Source: Gloeopeniophorella convolvens (taxonomy: Eukaryota; Basidiomycota; Agaricomycetes; Russulales). Taken from it: a stretch of 64,000 nt of DNA. Shown piece after piece: positions 34,580 to 46,763 of the stretch (positions are counted from its first letter, which is position 1; every line of letters starts with the position of its first letter). The notes beneath the pieces are model-generated. The model did not search any database and had not been told where the DNA came from. It saw only the letters and a list, made by a program, of their open reading frames with translations. The DNA is taken from the NCBI GenBank assembly GCA_022496205.1, contig WTXD01000032.1:186001-250000 (forward strand), written 5' to 3'. The position numbers were made by a program, and so were the translations under genes.

Positions 34580-36567
34580 ATGCCTGAGCTCAAGTATAAC
34601 ACCGTAGAAGAGATCGATGCGGTGGGTGTTCCTCTGCTACTTGCCAGCGCAACCCTCACGCTGTCGGCATAGGCATACGCAACATTGCAGGCGACATTCC
34701 GCGCGGGCACTACGCGTCCTCTCTCATGGCGCAAGCACCAGCTGAACCAGATCGTCCGCATGCTTCGCGAGAACCAAGACGCCATCGCCCAGGCCCTCAC
34801 GGTTGACCTCCAGAAGCCTCTCCTCGAGGTCGTCTCCGGCGAGATCGGACCCATGATCAGACGTGCCGCGCAGAGCGCAGAGGAGCTCGACGAGTGGGTG
34901 ACTGACGAGAAGGTCCCGACTCCCGACTGGCAGCAAGCCTGGTCGCCTACGGTCTTGAAGCGCCCAAAGGGCGTAGTGCTAATCATCTCGTACGTCAAAG
35001 GTCCCGACACTAAAAGGCGCACTCTGAGCTTTACTTCTTCAAAGGCCTTGGAACTTCCCAGTCTTTTTGGGTTTGCAGCCGATTATTGGCGCCATTGCTG
35101 CTGGATGCCCAGCCTTGCTCAAGCCTTCTGAAATCAGCCCTGCCGTGTCGGCTACCCTAGCTGATCTCTTCTCCAAGTACCTCGACCCCTCCGCCTACCG
35201 AGTCATCAACGGAGCTGTGCCCGAGGTCACCCACCTCCTCAAGCTGAAATGGGACCACAGTGCGTTTGAGCCGGCCAACCCCAGCGTAACGGCATTCTCA
35301 CTACACTGAACTAGTCACATACACTGGAAACGGAGTTGTGGCTCGCATCGTGGCCCGTGCCGCCGCCGAGCACCTCACGCCCGTCACACTCGAGCTGGGC
35401 GGAAAGTCGCCCGTCGTCGTCGATCCCAAGACGACAGACCTCAAGGTGGCCGCCAAGCGCATCCTCTGGGGCAAGTCGGTGAACGCAGGCCAGGTAACGC
35501 CCACTACTGCCCGGACCCACCGTTCCGCGCTGACATCGCCGGCGCTTCGCAGATCTGCGTGGCGCCCGACTACGTTCTCATCCCACGCTCGGCGCAGGAT
35601 GCGTTCATTGAGGCCATCCAGCAGGCGGCGGCGGAGCTCCACCCCGGCGGCGCGATCCACTCTGATTCGTACGGCTCTATCATCTCCGACGGGCACTACA
35701 AGCGTCTGCGGAGCATAATGAAGCGCTCGTCGGCGACGGTCGTCGTCGGTGGCGAGACGCTCGAGGAGAAGAGGCGTATCGCGCCGACGGTCTACAGGGA
35801 CGTCAAGGAGGGCGATTCCTTACTTGAAAGGCAAGCATCGGTCGGTAGCTCGTTGTGCTTTATTACTGATTCAACGTTGCGCCACATAGCGAGATCTTCG
35901 GCCCTCTGCTCCCGATCATCCCCGTAGACGACCTCCGCCAAGCAGTCGACTATATCAATGCCCAGTAAGTGCACCCAATTCCGTACAACAAGCGCAGTGA
36001 CCCTAACCACACGCAGTCCGCACCCGCTTGTCCTGTACGCCTTCACGGAGGACGCAGAGCTTAAGCGCACCCGTGCGTTGCCCGCACTTTCTGGTCTGCA
36101 GAAGCTGCGTGCTAACGTGCCGTGCACTTACCAGTCCGCGACGAGACCCGCAGCGGCGGCCTTCACTTCAACGACGTCTTCCAGCACATGGTAGTCGACG
36201 CGATGCCCTTCTCCGGCGTCGGCGAGTCCGGGTGTAAGTACCCCGCCCGCGCATCCCGTGACTACATGCGCTGACACGGATGTTGCGGACGTGGCAGATG
36301 GAACGCAAGCGCTCAGGTACACGTACGATGAGTACACCCACCTGCGCAGCTCGGTCGACATCCCGCTCGCGTGCGTTGTCTTCCTTTGAGCAATCACATA
36401 CATCGTACGGGCTTTCTGACTTGCGTCGGCTTCGTCACAGTGCGGAGCCCCTCTTCGCGGCGCGGTACCCGCCGTACACGACAGCCAACATCCAGGTGGT
36501 TGCGGTCATGTCCGGCGTCGCAGAGCCACCCGCCGCTGCGCCCGCGATCGCGGTTCAGGCGTCCTGA
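34580..36567 (+). CDS. Aldehyde dehydrogenase, class 3 (fatty aldehyde) type
   Basis: Start 34580; about ten exons. It oxidises aldehydes to acids with NAD(P). The cofactor-binding and catalytic stretches are present in order: [20 protein letters not shown], then [31 protein letters not shown], the catalytic-pocket Glu in [13 protein letters not shown], and the nucleophilic Cys in [13 protein letters not shown] at about 35550. EIFGPLLPI and the [22 protein letters not shown] block follow. The intron at about 34989-35043 joins IIS to PWN. The C-terminus ends in an Ala/Pro-rich tail rather than the long hydrophobic anchor of microsomal fatty aldehyde dehydrogenases, so localisation is open. The donor/acceptor pairs are all GT-AG. 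Confidence 0.88.
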
Positions 36568-36934
36568 TTAAAGCAGCAAGCAGGACGCAACTTACGCCCC
36601 GTGCGCGAGTCCTGAGTACTCACTCTTGTATTTAAATGATCTTGTGCAGCCTACCGCACGCTCTGGTAACAACCCAGTTGTCTCTTGGTCTATGTTCCTT
36701 TTCTTGCCTACACCAATGACGATGTGTCTTTGCGTTCGGGTGGGTGTGCCAATGAGTGCTCATAACTACCGCCAGAGTCCGTTGCTTTGCTTCTAGCTGC
36801 ATCCATACATAAAGGGGGGCATTAAACACTGTAAAGTACAGATATATCGTATTGCGTGCGTGTCCGTGAGGTGGGTGGTGAGTGAGTGGGTGGTACGAAA
36901 CGAAGGAACGAAGTGATAGCCAGCACCGCGGCGC
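36568..36934. other. Intergenic, convergent 3' ends
   Basis: No feature was recognised between ALDH and the flippase. Confidence 0.5.
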
Positions 36935-39900
36935 TCAGTACCCCGACGGCCGCGCGTCCGCCTTGGACGTGTCGTACGCGCGGATGAGGCGCGACTGGTC
37001 CTGCCGCGCCGGGTTCTCCGTCTGGCTGAACGCAAAGCCGCGGTTCCGCCGCATGCGCTGCACGGCTCTGACCTTTTTGATGGCGTTCTGGAATCTGTAA
37101 GGAGGGACTGCATCAGTCGTGTGGGTCTCGGATGGTGGCGGAGCACGTACTGTGTTTGCCGTGGGCGGTAGTCGGGGATGTTGTACTTTTGGATCTCTTG
37201 TGCGATGTGATACGAAGCAGGCATATATGTCCGGCGATAACTGTGCAGAGCGCGGATCAGCGTCGGAACTGTCGAGGCAAGGCACGGTAGAGGAAGGACC
37301 CACTATTTCCACACGAAATCTCGACATAGGCAGATCGCAGGTACGAGGATGATGGTGAACCAGAAAACGCTGTCGGTGAACAGGCGAGGGTCCAGACCTC
37401 TATATTCGAGAGAGAACCCGATGCTTGGTGCGACGACGATGTAGACCGGGAGGAAGAGCATGGTGAAGATGAAGGATCCAGGGATGGCTGAAGCACGCGA
37501 GTCAGCACTCGGCTACCTGCGCCGACCAAAAGACGCACCTGCTACTGTGTACTTTGTCCAGATGCTGATTTAGGAATGGATCAACGATGGTGTAAAAGTT
37601 TCAAAGCGCGGCATATACGCACTCTGATACAAGGGCAGCCTTCCCGAGGACAGTCAGCAGCACCGCAATGTACAGCATAGTACCCCAGAACCAGTGACCA
37701 GAGTCGAGTCCATTGGACTGCTTCAAGTCTCCCCAGAACAAAATCACGGAGAAGCCGAAGGCAATCTGCGCACGCGCATCAGTACCACACCCCGGGGAAC
37801 AAGTAAGAGATGCGCACGATGCTGTGGTAGAGCGCGTTGCCGACCCACAGCCAGAACGCAGTCTTTGTGAAGAACGCGTTGGTTTGGCCTAGCATGTAGA
37901 GCTGCGGGTAGCGGTCTAGGATGCGCGCCGAGACGAACTGGTCAAAGACACCGATGACGAGGGGAGGAAGGAGGGTGAAGACGACGTTGTAGAGGGAGAG
38001 CGTCCACGATTCGTATGCAATCTGTCCCGAAAAGTTGTTGAAGAACGAAAACTGGTGCGATCATGTCAGAGGCAGGATGCGGGCGATGATAGGCTGAGAC
38101 GCACCCAGAACTGCGTCATGTAAAGGACGATGTTCTTGTAGAAGGAATCTGGACGACGAGTGAGCGAAGACTCCGCAGCACTGAGGTGTACTCACAAAGG
38201 ATGAGCTTGGACAGCCGCCGATAGCTCCATGCACCATGCACGAGGAGCAACTTCTTCAAGAACCTGAACTGAGAGATCGCAATGTCGGCCGACCGCGCCG
38301 CTTGCAGACCCTACGGTCCCGTCAGACACATCCACAGAAGACGAACACCAGAAATCACCTCGACACCCGAGATACCGACGCCGATATGCGCGGCCTGGAT
38401 CATGCTGACGTCGTTCGCGCCGTCGCCAATGGCGAGCAGCAGCGACTTCGAGTTCTTCTTGACCAGCTTGACCACCAGTGCCTTCTGCAACGGCGAGACA
38501 CGACCTATGCGGGATCATGAGATCATGGTGTGACCAAGGGCCGACAGGCGGCTTACAGCAGATGACAGCTTTGCACAGGATCGCCAGCTCCAGGAACAAC
38601 TTCGAAAGATCCTTCTCGAGGGCGAACGTCAGGCTCTTGCCATCTGCGACGACATGAGCGACAGGTGATGCGCGAGCTGGACGGGCGCCGGACCTATGAT
38701 GAGCGCGAGATCCTCCAGCTCTCCCGAGCTGCGCTGGCTCTTGACCGCCGTGAGCCGTCGCTCGAGAGTATCCTTTGTGTCGTGCGCCGTCTCCTCATTT
38801 ATGATGACCTGGAAAAAAGACACCACGAATTCACACAGCTGCGCCCGCTGACGACGACCCACGTACCAAGTTCATCGACTCGGTGATCAGCCGACACGAC
38901 ATGCCGATGTTGATCGCCGTCTCCTGCCGGTCGCCCGTGAGCACCCAGACCTTGATGCCGGCGAGCTGCAGCGTGTGGATGGCGTCCGGCACGCCCTCCT
39001 GCAGCTTGTCCTCGATCGCCGTCGCGCCGAGCAGGAACATGTCCTTCTCGATGACCTCCGCCGCCTTGTCGAGCGCCTCGCCGCGCCCGTTGATCGTCGC
39101 GGCTGCCTGGTCGTAGATCGCTGACCACTGCCTATACTCGGCCTCCGAGACGTCGCGGTACGCGATGCACAGCGTACGCAAACCCTCGGTGGCGTACTCC
39201 TGCGCGCATCACTTTCAGCGCCAAATAGATACAAACGTGGTCTTGACAGACCTCAAGATGCGCGAGCGTCTTTTCCGTGTACGGTTGCGAAGGCGCGAGC
39301 CGCTCGAGGATGACAGTGTCAGCGCCCTTGCAGTACAGCGTAATCTTGCCGTCAGGCCTGCGGACGACAGTCGACATGCGCTTGCGCGTCGAGTTGAACT
39401 CGCACACATTCAGGATCTGGAACTCCTGCTTCACACCAAGCATATCGACAAAGACCGACTTGGGCTTCCGCATCTATGAACGTCACATTGCGCGTCAGGT
39501 CAGAACAGCGCAGCAAGGAGAGGTCGCGCACCGTGAACCGGAATCCCAGCAACTCGGCACCCGCGACGAGCGCCGCTTCGTCGGGGCTGCTAGCCTGGTA
39601 GACCATCTTCTCGTTCTTGACCTCGGGGATGACCGTGTGGCACACGGCGAGCAGCGTCAGGAACTCGCGCACGACCTCGCGCTCCTTCTGGCTGCCGACG
39701 GCGCGCTTGCTGCCCGTGTCCGAAAATGGGTTTTCCGCGGTGATAAGCGTGCGCATCTCGTCGAAGGTGCGCCACGCGTCGCGGCCATCGCCGTCCTCAC
39801 GCCGTGCATCGTCGACCTCAGCCGCGTAGGCGGTGCCCGCGATCGAGCAACAGCGGAACTCCATCTCGTTGCGTGTGAGGGTGCCCGTCTTGTCCGAGAA

Positions 39901-41832
39901 AACATACTCGATCTGCCCCAGTTCCTCGACAAGCGAGGACGTCCGGCAGAGAGCTGGCGTATCCGTCTTTGCGTAGTACATGTCGAGGTCCGAGTTGATA
40001 AGTTGCGCCTGTTGGTATTTGACCACCTCCATCGTCACAATAAGTGAGATGGGAATCAAGTTGTTGTAGAGGATGATGAAGGTCAGGATATCTGCCCCAA
40101 GGTGAACAGGTTGCTGGGACCCGGCGTGCTTGCATGCATACCTTCAATGAATCCCTTGGCTGATATGATGATCAGAAACAGACGCATTCAGGAACGAAAC
40201 CACGCACCTCGTCCTCCCAAGGAGGTCGACTCCATCAAGTACCATTGTTTCGACGCAAAGAACCACTAGACAGAAGGTTTGTTCCTGCATATAGGAATCC
40301 CATTACCACGTACCGAACGAATGCTGCTGCCAATTGTTGAGCCCAGGGACAGCGCTAACAGCAAGATGAACAGGAACACGATCTGCACATTGACCTGCTT
40401 CTCGACTGCGGTACGCTTGATCGGAGCGGCACTGCGGAAAGACGATCAGGCGCCCGATCTACTGCGGAAACAAAATTGCAAGTAGACGCACGTCGCGTTG
40501 CGCATGAGCTTCGTTTCGTGGCCGGTAAAGACGACAAGTCCGTATGCCCAGGGCGTGTTCCGGATCTGCGCACCACGCAGAAGCATCTGGTCAGGCCCGA
40601 GCGGAACCTGCTTCGGGAGCCCGGAGGCCGTGATGAGATCGAGAGTGCCTTCGTAAGTATAAAGTGAGTTGTTGGGGTGCTCGGAACGAAGAGAGCCGCG
40701 CAGAGCGGTGACGAGGTGCGGGGCGACAAGGTTAGAAGTTTGAGGTGACGCTTGCTTGATCTTGAGATTCGTTTCGCTGCCAAAGGTAAGACCGACCGTG
40801 TGGAAGAGGACAGAGGAAAGACGTACCCATCAAGGTTAGAGGTCTCAATGTAGCAGAATCCTTCCGGTTCACTCGAGCTGAGGAGAAGGAGATCGGCCGG
40901 GATGAAATCGTCGCTCTCGATACGGACGACGTCGCCGACGCGGATGTTCTTCCACTTGGTCGAGTCGAAGGAGGCATTAGGGGTGAGTACCTTGGCCTGG
41001 CGCGAGTTGAGGTCGGCATCAGATTGGTGTCGTTTCTGATCAGACAATGACGGGTCAACAGGGTAGCGAACAGGGCAGCGAGATGCGACGCACGAGATCC
41101 TCTTGGACTTCCTTGAAGGCGGACGCCAGGAGGACGACCGACAGAGGCGCGATGGTCGTCCACTTGTTAGTCGGCGAGACGCCAGGGATCTGCTGAATGC
41201 ACGCGGTGAAGAGGAAGAATAGATTGGCATATTTGGAGAACTGTTCTGCGGGAGGAAGGCCGTGTCAAGCGATCATCAGAAGCGCGCCAAGAAGGAGGCC
41301 ACTAACCGAACAAGAACTTGGGGACGAAGGTAGCGAGGTTGTACTTGGTGGTAGAGACGTAGTTGGAAATGAATTCGGCGTTCGCGTCTGAGTTGTTGAG
41401 GGCAACGACACGTTCGCCGGTCAGGACCTGCTCTCTCTGCCATGGCCACTTCCACCGCCGACGCGGGACCTTCTTCGGCTTTTGCGACGGAAGCTGTGGC
41501 ACATGAAGAGGAGGGTCGTCTTGGTCAAAGGTCCAGCCTTGAGGCGCACCATCGTTGGGCAGAGACAGCTTGGAGGAACCGGCCGGCGGTGCAGCCTCGC
41601 TCGTCAGGTGTAGATGGCTCTCCTTGCTCTGCATCGCCGGAAGACCACCAAAGGCCGAGTCCGGAACGTCATTCTCATCCTCATCGTCAAAAAAGGGGTC
41701 CAAAAGCTGCGGGGACGCGTGCGAATCGTAGGGAGGTGCGGAGGGTGGGTAGCCGTTGTTGGCGGGCTGATACTGGTTGCTGCGTGCTGCGGGGTTCGCC
41801 TGGGCGACGAGACGAGCAAAGTCGTCTGCCAT
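36935..41832 (-). CDS. DRS2: P4-ATPase, Drs2-like phospholipid flippase
   Basis: Start 41832; many exons (at least fifteen). A disordered, acidic N-terminal part of about 120 residues leads to [19 protein letters not shown], the family block before the first helix. Next come the actuator region ([20 protein letters not shown], then ETNLKIKQ), the LIPISL motif of P4-ATPases, and the phosphorylation site [14 protein letters not shown] (DKTGT at about 39881-39894). The nucleotide domain follows ([17 protein letters not shown]), then [11 protein letters not shown] and the C-terminal helices with [13 protein letters not shown]. It moves aminophospholipids from the outer or lumenal leaflet to the cytosolic leaflet in Golgi or endosomes, with a Cdc50-type partner. 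Exon joins inside 40140-40480 are uncertain. The C-terminal basic tail is long but typical. Confidence 0.88.
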
Positions 41833-42096
41833 GTGCGGCAGAGGCGGCGAGAGGGCCGCAAATAGGGCAGCTGATGGTGGTTAGTGGAAGGGGACGAGCG
41901 GGAGAGGATCGCACTGTGCGTTGGACGAGCTCAGCAATCGACGCCGGAACGGGTTGCGACGCTGACGTAATCCGCAATCCGGTGGCTGTCCATCTATTTA
42001 TAGTAATAACTGCCTATTTTGGAAGCGGAGGTAGTCAATGAGCTCGTCGCGGCCGTCGAGTCTCGAGACTCGTCAACGTTGGCTGCAACGGCGCTG
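41833..42096. promoter_or_regulatory. Divergent promoter between flippase and GT61 gene
   Basis: The two starts are only 264 nt apart and point away from each other, so the stretch must carry both core promoters. No clear TATA box was found. Confidence 0.4.
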
Positions 42097-43790
42097 ATGC
42101 ATCCCGCTCCCTCTCGCCGCGAGCTCGTCCTCGTCGGTCTCCTCTTCACCGTTCTTATCACCTTTTTTTCGACAAGACATGCACCGCAGGACCTGCCTCA
42201 GCTCGACATATACGACGCCCTAGACTTGGAGTATCCGCCCACAGAGCGCATCCCTACACTGCCCACTGACTACAGGGTCTCGTGGGGATCACACCCCATT
42301 CCCCGCACAAAAATAATCGCACACGCACCAGGTGTGTACCTGTAGATGGCCGCGGGGGCGCACTCACCCCGCCCGCAGGATGGACCATACTCGACAAGAT
42401 GTACATCCTCAATGGCACCGTCTACCTTGTCAGTGACGACCCAGAGACCTTCCCCGACCTCAAATTCATGGCCTCGTCCGGCGTCGACATCGGCAACACC
42501 CCCGAGCAAGTCGCCGCGCGCCTGCCCACCGACAAGGACATGCGCATCATCAGCACAGCAGCGGCCAAGAAGCTCTTCGGCGCCGGCGCCAACCGCATCC
42601 AGGGTGTCACGGTGCGTGCGGCCCCTCTCGCCCCTCGCGCCTCCCTCTCACGTCCCCCGCAGTGGCTCGTCAACGATCCCAAGCAATTGTGCGTCTATTC
42701 TCGGTCGCCCACAATGACGATGCCCCTCGCTGACCTTCCCGCACCTGCAGCATCACCCACTACTACCATTGGTCCGCGGAGCTCTTCTTCGGCTTCTGGC
42801 GCGCATACTCCTCGCTCGACCCCTTTATCCCCCCGAGCGGCAAGACCGCCCTCCCGCCGCCACGCCGCATCCTCTTCACCCACCTCGACGCGGACAACTG
42901 GCGCGACTACGCGTCGATGAACCAGTGGGTCCTCCGCACCGCCTTCCCCTCCGTCGTCATGGAGTTCTCGCACGACTGGGCGGACCGCGCGGCCATGGGC
43001 GTGCCCTTCGTCTTCGACCGCGTGCTCCTCGCCGACCGCGCCGCAGCCATGAACGGCGCTAACTGGGGCCGCACCCAGCGCACCGCCAGCGAGGCGTTCG
43101 CGCTGCCCGGCTCGCCGTACTGGTGGAGCACGTTCCGCGACAACGTGATCGCGTACACCGGCCTCAACGCGAGCACCGGCGCGGGCACCCGCGGCACGCC
43201 CGTCATCACGTACATCTCGCGCCAGGACTGGGGCCGCCGCATGCTTATCCAGGCGGACCACGAGAAACTCGTCGAGGAGCTCTACAAGCTGCGCGACGCG
43301 CATGGCTACGAGGTCAACGTCGTCAGCATGGACAAGCTCTCGCGCGAGGAGCAGCTGCGGCTCGCGGGCCGCACGACGGTGCGTTTGTGCCGTGCGCCGC
43401 CGTGCGCACTGCCGCTGACGCGGCGGCACAGATCATGATGGGCGTGCACGGCAACGGCCTCACCTCGCTGCTGTGGATGAAGCCCACGCCGCGCTCGACC
43501 GTGATGGAGTTCTTCTACCCCGGCGGCTTTGCGCACGACTACGAGTACACGACGCGCGCGCTCGGCATGGTCCACTACGGCTTCTGGGGCAGCAGGTGCG
43601 TGCCCCCCGCTCGCCCGTGCGCCCGTGCACCGCTGACACCCTGCGCGCGCATAGCTACTTCTCCGGGCCCGACGTGCCGCCCGTCGCGTACCCCGAGGGT
43701 TTCCAGGGGAACGAGATCCCCATCGACGGCGCGGCCGTCGCGCAGCTCGTGCACCGGCGGCTGTCGCTGGCGGAGGAGGCGGACGATTGA
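42097..43790 (+). CDS. Glycosyltransferase family 61 (DUF563) protein, type II membrane
   Basis: Start ATG 42097, after which a single membrane segment (LVLVGLLFTVLITFF) suggests a type II Golgi enzyme. The first intron (about 42332-42378) gives GWTILDKMYILNGTVYLV. The catalytic region follows, with ITHYYHWSAELFFGFWRAY, then ILFTHLDADNWRDY and GVHGNGLTSLLWM, the last resembling the G-x-H-G-x-x-L-T motif of GT61. Family members transfer xylose, arabinose or GlcNAc to glycans; the donor here is not known. An in-frame upstream TTG (42019) is not used, as eukaryotes need ATG. Splicing near 43380-43432 and 43598-43655 removes two introns of 50-60 nt. Confidence 0.82.
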
Positions 43791-44264
43791 GCCCGCGACG
43801 CGACGCTGATTAGACCCGGGGCATTCTATGACAGACAGGACACCATATCCATACCTACACCCGCGCGCGGCTGCCGGCGCACGTACTTGGCCCATTCTGT
43901 AACATATCATATTGGCTTATAGACACTATTTGCTTTACGTTTGCACTGCGGGATGGAGGGGTCCAAGGCGCCACAAAGGCGCACGCGCGAGCGTTAGATT
44001 AGGGAATAATGTACACACGCACAGCAGACTACGAAGTACGGGTGCAAGCAACAACACGAACGCAAACACAACAGCAGAAGCAAGAAGCAACGATCAGTGG
44101 TGGGCGGGGAATACAGGGGTATGTACCGGATTGTGTGGGGTGATACAGATGCGGCGGACGGTGCGAACGGGTGGCGGGGGGCAGGTCAAATGTGCAAGTC
44201 AGCCGACAAAGAACAGAAAGTGTGGGGTAAAGTAATACAAGAAAGAGATAGGTAGACACCACGA
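43791..44264. other. Intergenic, convergent 3' ends
   Basis: About 475 nt between the GT61 stop and the stop of the next minus-strand gene. Nothing was recognised. Confidence 0.5.
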
Positions 44265-45299
44265 TCAATGGACGAGCTGCCTTGCAGTGCGCGCAAGCGC
44301 GTAGGGCGCCGCCGCCGCCGCGCGCCTCGCGCCACGCGACACCCGCGCGCCCCCGCGCGGCACGCCGTCGAACATGCGCATGAACGCATCCGCGTCCGCA
44401 TCCACGTCCGTGTCCGCCGATGAGCCCGACGACGACGACGCGCCGCCCTCGTCGTCCGCCTCCGCGCCGCCGACGCGGCACGCGCGCGCGAGCTGCAGCG
44501 CGAGCAGCACCGCCGAGCCCGGCGCGGGGATGCGGATCTTCAGGCCCGTCTTGCTGCGCGGCGTCGGCGCGGGCGTCGGCGGGACGGAGAAGGCCGCGGG
44601 GGAGGTGGTGGTGGAGGTGGTGGAAGAGGACAGGTTGCACGCGCGCTCAAAGGACAGCGCGAAGAACGCGTCGGACTTGCCGCCCGGGACCGTGATCGTC
44701 AGGCGCTGCGGCGCCGGCGCGTGCAGCACGTGACCGCCATCCGATGCGGATCCGGCGCTGTCGTCCTCCATGTCAAGTTCGTCCGACGAGCCGCGCGACG
44801 AGTCGTCCTCGTCGGAAGTCGTGGTGGTCGCAGGGATCGGCGTCGGCGCGCGCCTCGGGCGGCGCGGCGCGGGGGCGGCGAGGCCGTCCCACAGCGCGTC
44901 CGCGGCCGCAGAGGACGACGCGGCGCCGTCGTCGTCTGCGAACGCCACGCGGCGCGCGGCCGCGGCGTGTTTGTGGCTCGCGCGCTCGTCGCGCGTCATC
45001 CTGAAGAAGGCGTCCGGTGCACGGCGCGCGGCGGGCCGGGCGCGCTGGTGCCGCTCGGCGCCGCTCGCGCGCGGCGCGGCGGGGGTGCAGTGCCAGGGCA
45101 GTTGTGCGTAGGTCAGGTTGGTGGGAGGCGGCAGGGGCGTGGCGACGTAGTGGGGCTCCGACGCGAGCGCGTCGCGCTCTGTGTGCGCGGTAGTGTACAT
45201 GTGCTGCGCGTCGCGGTGGAAGATGGAGTCCATGTTGCCGGACACTCCGTGGAAGGTCGTTTGGAGGTCGTCGAGGAGGAGGTTGAGGTCAAAAGCCAT
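44265..45299 (-). CDS. Unknown protein with K-[ST]-G-L-K-I motif, copy 1
   Basis: ATG 45299 opens a single-exon frame of 344 codons. I do not recognise the family. Visible parts are MAFDLNLLLDDLQTTF at the N-terminus, a Ser/Asp-rich stretch (about 44760-44850) with many acidic residues, LTITVPGGKSDAFFALS, then KTGLKIRIPAPGSAVLLALQL, and RRAAAAAPYAL at the C-terminus. The K-T-G-L-K-I-x-I-P and LLALQL pieces recur in the gene at 55723-56901, which suggests one family with two members here. The low-complexity Asp/Ser composition and the GC-rich codon use suggest a disordered nuclear protein. No membrane segment or signal peptide is seen. Confidence 0.6.
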   Translation of the reverse strand: MAFDLNLLLDDLQTTFHGVSGNMDSIFHRDAQHMYTTAHTERDALASEPHYVATPLPPPTNLTYAQLPWHCTPAAPRASGAERHQRARPAARRAPDAFFRMTRDERASHKHAAAARRVAFADDDGAASSSAAADALWDGLAAPAPRRPRRAPTPIPATTTTSDEDDSSRGSSDELDMEDDSAGSASDGGHVLHAPAPQRLTITVPGGKSDAFFALSFERACNLSSSTTSTTTSPAAFSVPPTPAPTPRSKTGLKIRIPAPGSAVLLALQLARACRVGGAEADDEGGASSSSGSSADTDVDADADAFMRMFDGVPRGGARVSRGARRAAAAAPYALARTARQLVH

Positions 45300-46763
45300 T
45301 GGGAGTAACAAGCGGGGGCTGTGGACAGACGAAATGAAAGTAAGGGGACTGTTCGGGTCGCGTAGCGCGACGCGTACTCACGAATGGAATGTCTGGATCT
45401 GCGAATACGCCAGGTATGTATCAGATGGTGGGAGGGAGGAGAGTTCTAGGGTAAAGCGCTAGAGAGAGGCTCGGATGCACAGCTGAGCTGTGAGGATGGT
45501 GGTGGAGAGTCAAAGGAGCTGTGCCAGACGTCGGGGACAAGGGGCCCTGGCACTTTATTGTCGGCAGGGCACGCGGAGAGATAAACAGACACAGAGGCCT
45601 GGCCAAGCGTGATCGGTTGTGGCGACGACACGACTCCAACAATGGGCCTCCAGTGTCTGCAGCTACTTATAAGGATATCGATGGCGACGGGCTGAAACCG
45701 CAACAGCGGCGCGACGCAATCCACATTTCCCAGAGAATGTTACGCAGGGCCGATCGTGTCGTGGTTTGGCGTAGCCAGGCCGAGGCTCTCGCGCCCCGAG
45801 TCTAATCGGGTGGACAATTGGAGAGATCCTACCGCCGATGTCGGGATGGCGGAACAATGGACAAGGGCGGGTGCGGTGTAAGGTACAGCTGTGCGATCCA
45901 TGTCACATCCGATACGCGCGTTAGATGTAGGTTTCGTCTGCCCTGAGCTTAGTGACGCGCGCAAGGCAGGACAGCAGTACGTGCTGCTACCTGCACTGTG
46001 ATCCCAACCCGGCTCGCCGTTGTCGCACTTGGGTGGGCGGGTCGATGAGAGGTTCCCTCGGAGGCAGATTTGCGAGTCTCCAGAATTCGATCGGAACAAC
46101 AGTCTGGCTTCCTTATCTGGCAGGTGCGGAAGCTGATCTGTATCTGAGAGGATCTGTCATCTCGACATCTCGTGCCCTTTGCCACGCTCCTCGTTTCAGC
46201 CCCGCACTACCCAGCCCTGGACGCGACTGAACCGGCCCTTGGCTTGACAACATTGGCTACAGCTTACAACTCTCCATCGTCTCGAGGCTTATCGCCACTT
46301 TTTGGTGAACCGGCGGAGAAACTCGAAGGCAGGCACGGCGTACGAATGACCTCATACACAACTCTCGCGCAACGTAACCCCGTTTTGATTGGTTGCCACG
46401 CCGCGTGGCGACAGGCTGTCGCTAAGAACACAGCAGGATCCGCCGCCGCCAAGCAAACCCCGCAACAGCTGCGCCAGAACCGGCGAGGCGATCCCGGACA
46501 CGCACGCTTAATGCAATTCTTCAGGCACGTCCAAGCATTAGCGCGACCGTGGCGTCGTTGGATCGCCTCTGGAACGCCAGTAGGGCCCCGTATCGAGTGA
46601 CTCTTCCTCACACCAGTTTCAAAGCGACGTAAGGGGCACAAACGCGCCCAAGTCTATAAGCAGGTCGAGATCGCGTCGGAGAGGAACATCTAGGGGAACG
46701 AATGCATAATTTATGTGTCGGTGTCCGTTCGAGATTCTATAACAGCAGAAGGCGCGGAGTGTA
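45300..46763. other. Intergenic upstream of the copy 1 gene and FMO-B 3' flank
   Basis: About 1.5 kb without a recognisable gene. From about 46720 the sequence begins to match the 3' flank of FMO-A, marking the edge of the inverted duplication. Confidence 0.5.

Noticed and set aside
42019..42096. Upstream in-frame start (TTG) for the GT61 gene
   Set aside because: TTG is not a normal eukaryotic start; ATG 42097 directly precedes the membrane segment.
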